This document shows positions 1-8,598 of a stretch of DNA of 64,000 nucleotides, in pieces. Source of the stretch: Clostridia bacterium (lineage in GTDB: Bacteria; Bacillota; Clostridia; Saccharofermentanales; Saccharofermentanaceae); the NCBI GenBank assembly GCA_024403775.1, contig JAKSRE010000016.1, forward strand, positions 1 through 64,000. The letters are read 5' to 3'. A program made the position numbers and the translations under genes. The stretch's first letter is position 1; each line of letters starts with the position of its first letter. The notes beneath the pieces were generated by a model, which saw nothing but the letters and a program-made list of their open reading frames with translations, was not told where the DNA came from and searched no databases.

Positions 1-28
1 AGAACCATTTTGTACACTGTCTTTTATA

Positions 29-67
29 CTGTCCGATTTATAGGGACCAGTTTACTATCGGAGACAG
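29..67. other. Hairpin-forming inverted repeat downstream of hpf
   Basis: The arms TCCGAT (32-37) and ATCGGA (57-62) are extended by a CTG/CAG pair across a small bulge. It lies just past the stop of the hibernation factor gene. No T-run follows on either strand, so I cannot call it a standard terminator; it could be a 3' processing hairpin or belong to a gene outside the window. Confidence 0.25.
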
Positions 68-91
68 CTCCTGATAATGCTTAATTAACTA

Positions 92-634
92 TTAATACTC
101 TGGTTCAATCAAACCATAGTTTCCATCCTTACGCTTATAGATAACGCATACAGATTCAGTATCCTGATCCATGTATACAAGGAAGTTATGTCCAAGCATC
201 TCCATCTGGAGAATAGCATCTTCTGCGGTCATTGGACGAAGCTCAAAGTTCTTACGCTTAACAATCGTCTTCTCTTCCTCTAATTCAAAATCGTAATCTG
301 CGCTACTGTCTTCTTCAAGGTAAGAAGCAACCTGTGGGTATTCCTTCTTACGATTCAAAATCTTTGTCTTCTGCTTTCTAATCTGAGACTCGAGCTTATC
401 AATTGTTTTATCTACTGCAGTAAGTACTTCCTCATCCTTTGCCTCTGCTCTGAAGAACTTACCATTAAGCTTCATAGTGATTTCTGTAGCCATGTTATTT
501 CCTACAGACTTAATGCAAACATTAAATGTTCCTTCTTCACCGAAATACTTGTCGAACTTTGCCATCTTATCCAAGATTTTCTGCTCGAGATTCTTACCAA
601 TTTTAATTCCTTTACCCTGTGTAGTGATTCTCAT
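92..634 (-). CDS. hpf: Ribosome hibernation-promoting factor, long form
   Basis: This 180-residue protein has the layout of long HPF (RaiA/YfiA family): an N-terminal ribosome-binding domain (about residues 1-100, starting MRITTQGKGIKIG), an acidic linker, and a C-terminal dimerisation domain (about 120-180) with the typical NFLVYMDQDTESVCVIYKRKDG-like segment. Long HPF binds the 30S subunit and pairs 70S ribosomes into inactive 100S dimers in slow growth. The start is fixed by GGAAGGAG about 9 nt upstream of the ATG. It is a single gene, separated from the upstream gene by a terminator. The family call is secure; physiology is inferred from the family. Confidence 0.95.
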   Translation of the reverse strand: MRITTQGKGIKIGKNLEQKILDKMAKFDKYFGEEGTFNVCIKSVGNNMATEITMKLNGKFFRAEAKDEEVLTAVDKTIDKLESQIRKQKTKILNRKKEYPQVASYLEEDSSADYDFELEEEKTIVKRKNFELRPMTAEDAILQMEMLGHNFLVYMDQDTESVCVIYKRKDGNYGLIEPEY

Positions 635-760
635 ATAATCACTCCTTCCCGCTAGTTAACTTAAAAGAATTTTTATTTCTTTGTAAGTATTATAATTTAT
701 AATTTCTTTACAAGTCGTAACGTAGAACACAGCAAAAATATCAAAAGAATGTTATAATAA

Positions 761-793
761 AAAAGATGGGGCTTAGAACAAGTCCCATCTTTT
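761..793 (-). terminator. Rho-independent terminator
   Basis: AAAAGATGGG (761-770) pairs with CCCATCTTTT (784-793), with T-runs on both strands. It ends the zinc-ribbon gene (815-1279, minus strand) and could also work on the plus strand. Confidence 0.85.
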
Positions 794-814
794 TTTATAA
801 GTTATTTCTTTAAA

Positions 815-1279
815 TCAAACGAACAAATTAGTCTCTGTCTCTTCCTTTGGTTCTTCAGCCTTAGCCTCAGCTACAGGCTCAGAAGGCTTCTCTTCATCTG
901 CCTTAGGAGCAGAATCTGCACTAGCCTGCTCAGTTTCACTTGGAAGTGAAGGTGCATTTGAACTATCCTCATCAAATTTAGCACCACATGCAAAACAGAA
1001 AGCATGTACAAGACTATTTTCTTTCTTACAATTCTTACAAAGCTTGAGTCCCTTTTCGAAAAGAATACTTAATTCCAAAGCATCATTATCCTTCTCAAGA
1101 TTAACTACTTTGTCACAACGAGAATTAATATCCTTGGTAACATCAAGACTCATGTCTTTGTACTGATCACAATACATCTTACCAATCTCATAATAGTTTT
1201 TATCGATGGCAGCATTGTTTTCCTTAATCTTATTCTGATAAGAAGCAATGGTTTTTGCCTTAGGGTCAAAAAGTGCCAT
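815..1279 (-). CDS. Small zinc-ribbon protein of unknown function
   Basis: This 154-residue soluble protein has a charged, helical N-terminal half, a central four-cysteine zinc-ribbon signature (CKNC then CFAC about 14 residues later), and a low-complexity tail rich in Glu, Ala, Pro and Lys. A good GGAGGT site lies about 8 nt before the ATG. There is no signal peptide or membrane segment. It appears monocistronic, with its own terminator. I recognise no named family; one of several zinc-ribbon proteins in this window. Function unknown. Confidence 0.7.
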   Translation of the reverse strand: MALFDPKAKTIASYQNKIKENNAAIDKNYYEIGKMYCDQYKDMSLDVTKDINSRCDKVVNLEKDNDALELSILFEKGLKLCKNCKKENSLVHAFCFACGAKFDEDSSNAPSLPSETEQASADSAPKADEEKPSEPVAEAKAEEPKEETETNLFV

Positions 1280-1327
1280 AATACCTACCTCCTCATGTTT
1301 AACTAACTATAATTATACAGCATCATG

Positions 1328-2050
1328 TCAAGAATGGCGAGAAGAGAAGAATTTATTAATATAATCCCTTATCAGTTTATCATCGCCAATTAAATGAGCA
1401 ACTGAATCATAGGCATACTTACGTTTAACCATTACAATACCGCTAATAACCACGCCCATACTTATTATCATACCGATACCAGAACTAACATCGGCACTAT
1501 ACCCATTATTCATCATGGATAAAAACGCATATGTAGTAGGTACAATTGAGATAAATGCATCAATTATTCCAAGCACCTTAAGAAGTCGAACTATGAGATT
1601 TTCTCTATGCCTTGTAATAACCATACCATATATAGAGATAACAAATTTAATCAAAGTAAATACTATTAAGCAATATACAAGTTTTCCGCCAACTGTAATC
1701 GCATCCCCAACAAAATACATATGAAAGCAGCAAAGAAGGTATGTCATAGCCAGTAAAACTATCAGATTTCCACCTAATTTATGCACCTCATATCCAAAAG
1801 AATACTTCTCCTCATAATCATCAAGGCTTTTGGCTGCAATATAGCGCCTTAAAACGTAAAATCTCATAAGTCCTAATGCCAGAAAGTAAATCGAATTTGT
1901 AATAAGCCATCCGGAGCCAAGATAGATGCCAAACATAATCTTACAAACTGTCATGAGGAAATTACAAATAACAGAAAAAGAGACCAAAGCAATCGTTGGG
2001 TCTCTATGTAATAAGCCTCTTTTTAAATCAGTAAGTACTCTCTCAAACAT
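1328..2050 (-). CDS. Polytopic membrane protein of unknown function
   Basis: A roughly 240-residue protein with about six hydrophobic segments (for example FSVICNFLMTVCKIMFGIYL and VVISGIVMV). The layout loosely recalls the membrane domain of cation-diffusion facilitators, but I see none of their metal-binding Asp/His motifs. The start is uncertain: an ATG ten codons upstream (to 2080) has no ribosome binding site, and the ATG chosen here (MFERVLTD) has only a weak distant AGG. The C-terminus is short, basic and soluble. Function unknown. Confidence 0.6.
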   Translation of the reverse strand: MFERVLTDLKRGLLHRDPTIALVSFSVICNFLMTVCKIMFGIYLGSGWLITNSIYFLALGLMRFYVLRRYIAAKSLDDYEEKYSFGYEVHKLGGNLIVLLAMTYLLCCFHMYFVGDAITVGGKLVYCLIVFTLIKFVISIYGMVITRHRENLIVRLLKVLGIIDAFISIVPTTYAFLSMMNNGYSADVSSGIGMIISMGVVISGIVMVKRKYAYDSVAHLIGDDKLIRDYINKFFSSRHS

Positions 2051-2148
2051 ATGTATATGATACCTATACTTAAGAATCATTCAAACTGACAAAATATAAG
2101 AAAACAGAGCCACTAATAAACCATTCTCTCGAATTTAAGCACAAAAAA

Positions 2149-2172
2149 GAGAGTCGGCATAAACCGACTCTC
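2149..2172 (-). terminator. Rho-independent terminator of gapA
   Basis: GAGAGTCGG and CCGACTCTC form a perfect 9-bp stem with a 6-nt loop, followed on the minus strand by a T-run. Confidence 0.9.
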
Positions 2173-2198
2173 CAAAAATTACTAATTCAAAACTGATA

Positions 2199-3203
2199 TT
2201 AGAGCTCAGCAAAGTACTTAATTGTACGAACCATCTGTGATGTGTAGCTGTTCTCGTTGTCATACCATGAAACTACCTGAACGAGGTTGTCCTGACCAAC
2301 CATTGTCTGTGTAGCATCGAAGATTGAACCATATGTTGAACCAACGATATCTGATGAAACGATCTCATCCTCGTTGTAGCCGAAAGACTCTGTAGCAGCA
2401 GCCTTCATAGCAGCATTGATCTCTTCCTTAGTAACTGTCTTCTCAACTGTAGCAACAAGAATTGTTGTTGAACCTGTTGGAGTTGGAACACGCTGAGCTG
2501 AACCGATGAGCTTACCGTTGAGCTCTGGGATAACAAGACCGATAGCCTTAGCAGCACCTGTTGAGTTAGGAACAATGTTAACTGCACCAGCACGTGATCT
2601 TCTGAGGTCACCCTTACGCTGTGGGCCGTCGAGGATCATCTGATCGCCTGTGTAAGCGTGTACTGTTGTCATGATACCTGACTTGATTGTAGCGAGGTCG
2701 TTAAGAGCCTTAGCCATTGGAGCCAAGCAGTTTGTTGTACAAGATGCAGCAGAGATAATCTGTACATCTGGTGTAAGATCCTTGTGGTTTACGTTGTAAA
2801 CGATTGTTGGGAGATCGTTACCAGCTGGAGCTGAGATAACAACCTTTTTAGCACCTGCATTGATATGAGCCTGTGCCTTAGCCTTTGATGTGTAGAAACC
2901 TGAGCACTCGAGTACTACGTCTACACCGAGCTCACCCCATGGGCAATTGTTTGCATCTGGTTCCTTGTAGATCTTAAGTGTCTTACCACCAACTGTGATT
3001 GTACCAGCCTCGTCATCAGCTGAAACTGTGTCCTTAAGAGCGTATGTACCCTGAGCTGAGTCATACTTCAAAAGGTGAGCAAGCATCTTAGGGCTTGTCA
3101 AATCGTTGATAGCTACTACCTCGTAACCCTCAGCACCAAACATCTGACGGAAAGCGAGACGTCCAATACGACCGAAACCGTTAATTGCAACTTTTACTGC
3201 CAT
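2199..3203 (-). CDS. gapA: Glyceraldehyde-3-phosphate dehydrogenase, type I
   Basis: This 334-residue protein is a full-length GAPDH, which converts glyceraldehyde 3-phosphate, NAD+ and phosphate to 1,3-bisphosphoglycerate in glycolysis. Seen directly: the Rossmann motif GFGRIGR (9-15); Asp34, which favours NAD over NADP; catalytic Cys155 in [12 protein letters not shown]; and the partner His182 in [10 protein letters not shown]. The start follows AGGAGG by 7 nt. It has its own terminator and a palindromic leader hairpin, and its codon use suggests high expression. Confidence 0.98.
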   Translation of the reverse strand: MAVKVAINGFGRIGRLAFRQMFGAEGYEVVAINDLTSPKMLAHLLKYDSAQGTYALKDTVSADDEAGTITVGGKTLKIYKEPDANNCPWGELGVDVVLECSGFYTSKAKAQAHINAGAKKVVISAPAGNDLPTIVYNVNHKDLTPDVQIISAASCTTNCLAPMAKALNDLATIKSGIMTTVHAYTGDQMILDGPQRKGDLRRSRAGAVNIVPNSTGAAKAIGLVIPELNGKLIGSAQRVPTPTGSTTILVATVEKTVTKEEINAAMKAAATESFGYNEDEIVSSDIVGSTYGSIFDATQTMVGQDNLVQVVSWYDNENSYTSQMVRTIKYFAEL

Positions 3204-3223
3204 ATTAATTTCCTCCTATAAAG

Positions 3224-3237
3224 TTCCCGTATGGGAA
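3224..3237 (-). promoter_or_regulatory. Palindrome in the gapA leader
   Basis: The 14-bp sequence TTCCC-GTAT-GGGAA sits 8 nt upstream of the gapA Shine-Dalgarno sequence. It could be a 5' mRNA-stabilising hairpin or a repressor half-site pair; the sequence alone does not decide. Confidence 0.35.
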
Positions 3238-3388
3238 TAATATATTTTTTACTGTGCCTATGCACCTCTAAAAGTTTACAACAGACTACAAATTATTACA
3301 ACAATATAACAATAATAAATTTAGGAAAATGTTAAAAATTCAAGGCGAAATATTATTCAATATCACAAAATGATTTTCATACAAAAAT

Positions 3389-4288
3389 TCATTTCTTTGA
3401 AGAATCACTCTGTGAAGGAAGATTGAGAAGAATAACTGCTGTCAAAATAAGAATAATACCAATTATTTTTGTTAAATTACGGCTCTCATTAAAGAAAAAC
3501 ATTCCAAGAAATGCCCCTACAAGAGGCTCAACCGCAACAAGAATTGCAGCTTTGCCTGAAGGAATTCTTTCTAAGCCCCAAGTATAGAAAAAGTATGGTA
3601 AAACAGTACAGAAAAAGCCAATTCCCAAACACCAGAGAAGTAATACAGGAGTCGCCTTTACCGTTCTTACTAATTCAACTGGTTTACCTATAGGGATACT
3701 TCCAATAAGACCAAATACAAAAGTATACATCGTAACAGTCATAGTATTGTACTTTTTGAGTGCCAGTCTTCCAAAAATGGTATATAGTGCGTAAAAAAGT
3801 CCTGAACAGAGTCCAGTAAATATTATAAATGGTTTTACACTAATTCCAGTTTTAAGATTAAGTCCAGCTACCAAAGCACATCCAATAGTAGTAAATATAA
3901 GTGCAACAAAGGACACTTTGGTCATCTTCTCCTTAAAGAACAAAGCCGACATAAGGCATACAAAAATCGGAGAAGTATAAAGAAGAATAACCGCAATTGA
4001 AGCTTCACTATTAATCATTGTATAAAAATAAAAGCAGTTAAAAAGAACCACACTTATTATTCCCGTTCCGATAAAAAGAGGACAGTCCTTTACAGCTATT
4101 TTTGTTAACGCTGGATTTTTTACTGCCATAAATATCGAAAAAGATATTGAAGCAACTATCATTCTTACAAGTGCGATCTGAAAGGAGTCCAGACCACCTT
4201 TGGAAAGATTTTTAATGAAAACAGTAATAAATCCCCATAATACTCCTGCAAGTATTACGGATAAAGTAGCTTTACGTTCTGTACTCAT
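3389..4288 (-). CDS. EamA/DMT-family transporter
   Basis: A 299-residue, ten-helix inner-membrane protein made of two EamA (DUF6) repeats. The N-terminal LAGVLWGFITVFIKNLSKGG and the PLVGAFLGMFFFNE segment near the C-terminus are typical of the drug/metabolite transporter superfamily. Substrate unknown; relatives export amino acids, nucleotides or other metabolites. Its ATG overlaps the stop of the upstream tRNA-dihydrouridine synthase gene as ATGA, so the two are probably translationally coupled. Confidence 0.88.
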   Translation of the reverse strand: MSTERKATLSVILAGVLWGFITVFIKNLSKGGLDSFQIALVRMIVASISFSIFMAVKNPALTKIAVKDCPLFIGTGIISVVLFNCFYFYTMINSEASIAVILLYTSPIFVCLMSALFFKEKMTKVSFVALIFTTIGCALVAGLNLKTGISVKPFIIFTGLCSGLFYALYTIFGRLALKKYNTMTVTMYTFVFGLIGSIPIGKPVELVRTVKATPVLLLWCLGIGFFCTVLPYFFYTWGLERIPSGKAAILVAVEPLVGAFLGMFFFNESRNLTKIIGIILILTAVILLNLPSQSDSSKK

Positions 4289-5262
4289 CTTATAATTTCT
4301 TCCTCGCTTATCATTTTATGAGCTAATTCCATCATCTTATCAGGGTCTTTACATATGCGAATCTTATGCGCCAGCTTATCGTTATCAAACATATACTGCA
4401 TATTATTCCAGACTTCTTTCATCTTAAAAAATGCATCTTTGACACCCAGCGTCTCAGCATACGAATTGTAAAGTTTATCATGAAATTCCAAAAGCTCACT
4501 ATTAGTTATCTTTTTACCCGTCACTATCTCCCTGAAGATTCCAGGATTAGCAACAGCTCCTCTTCCCATCATAAGACCACAGTTCGGGTATTTACTTAAA
4601 ATATTAATAGCTTCCTTATATGTATAAATATCACCGTTATAGACAATGTTTGATTTTGAATTCTTATATGCCAGATCAAACTTTTCCATTCTTACGTAAT
4701 TTGAATACATATCATCCTTTACACGAGGATGAACTATTAGTTCACTTATAGGATAGCGGTTAAAAATCGGAAGAATACTGTCGAACTCCTCTTCTGAATG
4801 CATACCGAGTCTGGTCTTAACAGAGATATCAACCTCAATGTTATCATCACCTAATCTTTTAAACACATTTTCGAAGAAGCGGTCAAGCTCTTCAGGAAAT
4901 GCAAGAAAACCACTGCCCTTTCCTTTCTTTGCGACAGTATTTGAAGGGCAGCCAAGATTAAGGTTTATCTCAAAATAGCCACGGTTCATAAGAAGTTCAA
5001 CACCTTTAATAAATAGTTCTGAATCATTTGTAAGAAGCTGTGGAACAAGATATAGGTCCTCGTTATTGGAAGCCAATATATCTTTAATCTCTCTTGGCTT
5101 AAGCTTCATCGACTCTGTTGGAGTAATAAATGGCGAGAAATACTTATCCACATATCCAAACATCTCGTTTTGAACATTGCGGAAAATATAACCGGTGATT
5201 TCTTCCATCGGTGCCATATAAAGTTTTGTTGTATTCTTTTGATCACAAGCAGAATTATTCAT
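4285..5262 (-). CDS. dus: tRNA-dihydrouridine synthase family protein
   Basis: A flavin-dependent enzyme of about 325 residues that reduces uridine to dihydrouridine in tRNA. Visible Dus features are the N-terminal MAPMEEITGYIFRN, the active-site loop NLGCPSNTVAKKGKGSGFL with the catalytic Cys, the RLGM motif, and GLMMGRGAVANPGIF near the end of the barrel. An ATG-initiated frame extends to 5361, but that extension would span the terminator hairpin of the upstream HU gene, so the internal ATG at 5262 is more plausible. Its ribosome binding site is weak. Which uridine is modified cannot be told. Confidence 0.9.
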   Translation of the reverse strand: MNNSACDQKNTTKLYMAPMEEITGYIFRNVQNEMFGYVDKYFSPFITPTESMKLKPREIKDILASNNEDLYLVPQLLTNDSELFIKGVELLMNRGYFEINLNLGCPSNTVAKKGKGSGFLAFPEELDRFFENVFKRLGDDNIEVDISVKTRLGMHSEEEFDSILPIFNRYPISELIVHPRVKDDMYSNYVRMEKFDLAYKNSKSNIVYNGDIYTYKEAINILSKYPNCGLMMGRGAVANPGIFREIVTGKKITNSELLEFHDKLYNSYAETLGVKDAFFKMKEVWNNMQYMFDNDKLAHKIRICKDPDKMMELAHKMISEEEIIR

Positions 5263-5310
5263 AAGTGATAAATTATAAGTTTTGAAGATAAAAATCAAGT
5301 ATTTTGGCAA

Positions 5311-5343
5311 AACAAAAGGAGCTGCAAAACACGCAACCCCTCC
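5311..5343 (-). terminator. Probable terminator of the HU gene
   Basis: On the minus strand GGAG-(bulge)-TTGC pairs with GCAG-CTCC around a GTGTTTT loop, followed by TTTTGTTTT. It supports the downstream start for dus. Confidence 0.6.
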
Positions 5344-5375
5344 ATATTTGCAATAAAACAAAAGTTTAACGGAAA

Positions 5376-5651
5376 TTAGCCGTTAACCTTATCCTTCAAT
5401 GCCTTACCAGCCTTGAATGCAGGAACCTTACAAGCAGCAATCTTAATCTTAGCACCTGTAGATGGGTTCTTACCCTCTCTAGCAGCACGCTCACGTGTCT
5501 CAAAAGTACCAAAACCGATGAGCTGAACCTTATCACCCTTAGCCATAGCATCGCTGATAGCATCGATTGTAGCTGCCAAGCAAGCGCCAGCATCCTTCTT
5601 TGAAACCTTTGCAGAAGCTGCGATAGCATCGATCAAATCTGTCTTATTCAT
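5376..5651 (-). CDS. hup: HU-family DNA-binding protein
   Basis: A 91-residue nucleoid protein of standard HU length, starting [11 protein letters not shown], with the signature [18 protein letters not shown] (DNA-intercalating beta-arm) and a C-terminal [12 protein letters not shown] helix. HU binds DNA non-specifically as a dimer, bends it and constrains supercoils. A strong AGGAGG lies 8 nt before the ATG, and a near-consensus promoter (5703-5731) and a terminator bracket the gene, so it is monocistronic and probably abundant. Confidence 0.97.
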   Translation of the reverse strand: MNKTDLIDAIAASAKVSKKDAGACLAATIDAISDAMAKGDKVQLIGFGTFETRERAAREGKNPSTGAKIKIAACKVPAFKAGKALKDKVNG

Positions 5652-5702
5652 GTTATTTACCTCCTAAAAATTAGCGACGTCTCCGCCGGATAAATCGTAT
5701 GT

Positions 5703-5731
5703 ATTATATATAATCTCTTTTGCTATTTCAA
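5703..5731 (-). promoter_or_regulatory. Predicted sigma-A promoter of the HU gene
   Basis: On the minus strand a TTGAAA -35 box and a TATAAT -10 box are separated by 17 nt, about 50 nt upstream of the HU start codon. Confidence 0.75.
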
Positions 5732-5838
5732 TTGTTTTATTAGGTTTTTAGCCATTTTGGGCAAGAATACAAAAATTTTGCGATATTTTTATTAAACTTT
5801 ACACTTGAATAGCCTCAAAACCGCCTATATTTCGATAT

Positions 5839-6483
5839 TCAAAGCATTTTTGCCACTTTATCAGCAATAACTTTTCCCAAAATCTTATTACTGTCCTCAT
5901 CAAGATGAATACTATCAGCAGGAGATGTTTTAACATAATCTGCTGCATTCAAAAACTCCAGTTCATATTTCCCAGCTAGTGCCTTATACAAATTAGCAAG
6001 TTCAGATGATACCTCACACGCTCTCTTATAGCCAAAACTCTCACCAAAGGCAGACTCAGAAATATTTTCCCCAACAAGAGGAGGAGCTATCAGAAGAACT
6101 CTGGCTTTATCGCTTAATGTAAAACGAACGAATGCAAGAATCTTCTTTATCAGTATTTCCATCTCATCAGCTATATCCGTAGAAACATAGTTGAATCTAA
6201 TCTTAAGATCATTAGTACCAAGCATAACAACCATCAAATCAAAAGGTTTCTGACTTTCCATACAAGGAAGAACATATTTAAGCCCATTCTTCTCCCCTTC
6301 GCAAGGATCATCAGTTGCAATCGTTCTTCCATTCTGTCCTTCTTCAATAACAACATAATCTGATCCCAGAATGGTCTGCAAAACTCCAGTCCATCTTATG
6401 TTCTCATCATGTCTTCCACCAGTTAATGGATTATATCCCCATGTAAGTGAATCACCAAAACAAAGAATTCTTTTTTTACTCAT
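5839..6483 (-). CDS. SGNH/GDSL-family hydrolase
   Basis: A cytosolic SGNH hydrolase of about 214 residues. Block I is ILCFGDSLTWG with nucleophile Ser12, block III is MLGTNDLKIRF, and the C-terminal catalytic pair is DSIHLDED. It resembles arylesterase/TesA-like enzymes that remove acyl or acetyl groups; the substrate is unknown. An upstream TTG would extend it into the preceding ABC permease gene, but the ATG 5 nt after that gene's stop is preferred. Probably last gene of the ABC transporter operon. Confidence 0.85.
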   Translation of the reverse strand: MSKKRILCFGDSLTWGYNPLTGGRHDENIRWTGVLQTILGSDYVVIEEGQNGRTIATDDPCEGEKNGLKYVLPCMESQKPFDLMVVMLGTNDLKIRFNYVSTDIADEMEILIKKILAFVRFTLSDKARVLLIAPPLVGENISESAFGESFGYKRACEVSSELANLYKALAGKYELEFLNAADYVKTSPADSIHLDEDSNKILGKVIADKVAKML

Positions 6484-6488
6484 ATTAA

Positions 6489-7574
6489 TTAATCCCAAAG
6501 CGCTTCACAAATAATAGACCAAACTATACAAAATACTGAGAGCGCAATAATCATTAAGATATCCTTACGTCTAATCTTAGGACTGCGTCTGTAAATAGCA
6601 TATGCTATATAGCAGAGAGCAGCATTCATAAAGAATGTAACTCCTGCTGCAGAACCCATGATTAATGTACTTGATACTGAGAATGTTGGTATAAGCATCT
6701 TAAAACCAAACCACGAATCTGATACATCTTCAATCTTATAGGAAGGAGTTTTTCCGAACCACATAATAAAGCCTACAGTCAGAATGATAGTCAGTATACA
6801 GAAAATCGCAGTAAACACATAGTTCTCATCCAGTACATCAACCAGGAAGGAACTATAGGTATTAAATCCAAACTCATCAGCAACAATCTGTTCAAACAGA
6901 CCAGCAGCTTTATACATGATGATATTAGGTCCAAAGAAAATAGCAGAAAGAATTCCGCTATAATCTAACTCTTCCCAGCCAGCCAGACGAATAAAAGTAG
7001 CTGCAAATGCGATGAGTACTGATGGAACCAGGCAGTTATATGCAATCTGGAACATCCAGCCGTCGCGGTGTGTATTAGCTCTGTCATAAATAAACATATT
7101 GTATCCAAGAATGAGGGCAAAAGCTAAAGTAGTAACAAATATCAATCCAATGATACCGATTGGATTATATCCAGCATCAACTACTCTTAAACAAACTAAT
7201 ACGCTTCCTACCAGATATGCCAGAACAACCTGAACAAGAGCATTTAAATAATGAATCAAACCAAGTGTTCTTCTCTTGATTGGCATCTGATACCATAGAT
7301 CAAGATTACGACGATTCTTAAACTGTTTTAGTTCAAGCTGTGGCAAGAAGAAAGCCGCTATTCCCAAAAGAACAACATAAGAACTACTACTAAATTCAAG
7401 TTTGCATCCTATCTTGTCAACAGAGTAAAACATAACATTGGCACTTATAATGCACATTATTAACAATCGTAAAAAAGACTCTTTAAAGTGATAGAAAAAA
7501 TATCTGAGCGGTGTATTATTGCTATTTGAACCAGTCATTACATCTTCTTTTAATTCATAGTTATTGTTCTCCAT
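6489..7574 (-). CDS. ABC-2 type transporter permease
   Basis: A membrane protein of about 361 residues with an N-terminal cytosolic segment and around 8-10 hydrophobic helices, including LLIMCIISANVMFYSV. It follows an ABC ATPase gene directly, so it is taken to be its permease. The ATG at 7574 has a strong AAGGAAGGGGG site; an upstream ATG in the same frame would overlap the ATPase gene and lacks one. The layout resembles the YtrB/YtrC family of Firmicutes, often linked to envelope stress; the substrate is not evident. Confidence 0.75.
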   Translation of the reverse strand: MENNNYELKEDVMTGSNSNNTPLRYFFYHFKESFLRLLIMCIISANVMFYSVDKIGCKLEFSSSSYVVLLGIAAFFLPQLELKQFKNRRNLDLWYQMPIKRRTLGLIHYLNALVQVVLAYLVGSVLVCLRVVDAGYNPIGIIGLIFVTTLAFALILGYNMFIYDRANTHRDGWMFQIAYNCLVPSVLIAFAATFIRLAGWEELDYSGILSAIFFGPNIIMYKAAGLFEQIVADEFGFNTYSSFLVDVLDENYVFTAIFCILTIILTVGFIMWFGKTPSYKIEDVSDSWFGFKMLIPTFSVSSTLIMGSAAGVTFFMNAALCYIAYAIYRRSPKIRRKDILMIIALSVFCIVWSIICEALWD

Positions 7575-7590
7575 AATAACGCCCCCTTCC

Positions 7591-8466
7591 TTACTGATGT
7601 CCATAATCACTTATAAAGCGATCTTCAAAGTTTGCAACAAGTTTATCCACAACCAGAGGATTAAGTGTGTTTATTGCATATAAAACATTTTCTTCATTAC
7701 CTTCGAAAGTAGCAGTTATACAGTGACCTTCAACTTTGCAGTTGAGCGCCTTAAAAGGAATACGATAAAGTATTGACTCGTCAACCTCATCTTGAAATAC
7801 GATTCTAAACTTACAGATTTCTCTCTGTCCAAGTGCCACATCATTTGAATATGACATTCTAGTCGCATCAATCATTAAGAAGTGATCACAGAAATCATCA
7901 AGTTCCAAAAGTGAATGACTTGATACTACTACTGTCATAGACTTCTCACGCTTAAGTTTTGCAACATAATCCTTAAAATGCTTTCTCGCCAGAGGATCAA
8001 GTCCATCAAAAGCCTCATCGAGGAAAATATATTTTGGTGCAACACCAAAAGCCAGCGCTATAAAAGCCTGTCTTCTCATTCCCTTTGAGAAATCCTTAAG
8101 CTTTTTACGCTTGTTTAAACCATAAATATTAACAATCTCATCGCATATATTCTCGTCAAAATCTGGATGAAATGTTTTATATAACTTTATTAAGCTGTTT
8201 ATTGTTGAATTAGATGTATAGTAAGGCTCATCAGGAAGTAAAAACAAATTCTGACGAGTTGAAGCCTCGGATGGTTCAGCTCCATCAATTAGAATCTTGC
8301 CACTTGTAGGAACAAGAATTCCTGAAAGAAGTCTTAAGAATGTTGATTTACCTGCACCATTAATTCCTACAAGACCAAGAAGAACATCATCTTCAATGGT
8401 AATATTTACATCATCTAATACTAACGGTTTATCGTAAGCATAAGACATATTTTCAATAGTAATCAT
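7591..8466 (-). CDS. ABC transporter ATP-binding protein
   Basis: An ABC ATPase of about 291 residues: Walker A GINGAGKST, signature region DFSKGMRRQAFIALAFG (degenerate LSGGQ), Walker B KYIFLDEAFDGLD, and H-loop SSHSLLELDDFCD. The Ser-Lys-Gly signature and DEAFDGLDP are typical of YtrB/YxlF-like exporters. A TTG-initiated frame reaches 8502, but a promoter with its -10 at 8507-8512 would place the transcript start near 8500, so the ATG at 8466 is chosen. First gene of a three-gene operon with the permease and the SGNH hydrolase. Confidence 0.88.
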   Translation of the reverse strand: MITIENMSYAYDKPLVLDDVNITIEDDVLLGLVGINGAGKSTFLRLLSGILVPTSGKILIDGAEPSEASTRQNLFLLPDEPYYTSNSTINSLIKLYKTFHPDFDENICDEIVNIYGLNKRKKLKDFSKGMRRQAFIALAFGVAPKYIFLDEAFDGLDPLARKHFKDYVAKLKREKSMTVVVSSHSLLELDDFCDHFLMIDATRMSYSNDVALGQREICKFRIVFQDEVDESILYRIPFKALNCKVEGHCITATFEGNEENVLYAINTLNPLVVDKLVANFEDRFISDYGHQ

Positions 8467-8506
8467 AGTACTTTTTTTATACCCCTTTTCTGTTATTAAC
8501 AAAATG

Positions 8507-8534
8507 ATTATAACACAACCTATGGAATAATCAA
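8507..8534 (-). promoter_or_regulatory. Predicted promoter of the ABC/SGNH operon
   Basis: TTGATT and TATAAT are separated by 16 nt on the minus strand. The 16 nt around the -10 box (TTGTGTTATAATCATT) recur exactly at the promoter of the ABC exporter near 60460. Confidence 0.7.
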
Positions 8535-8547
8535 GACAAAAAAAGAA

Positions 8548-8574
8548 GGGAGTCTTATCTTCCTTTAGACTCCC
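8548..8574 (-). terminator. Rho-independent terminator
   Basis: GGGAGTCT/AGACTCCC stem with a T-run on the minus strand; it ends the DUF4214 gene. Confidence 0.9.
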
Positions 8575-8598
8575 TCTCCATTATAATCAAAACCTGAT

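Noticed and set aside
5263..5361. Extended N-terminus for tRNA-dihydrouridine synthase
   Set aside because: The extra residues are hydrophobic, unlike the family N-terminus, and the DNA holds the HU terminator hairpin.
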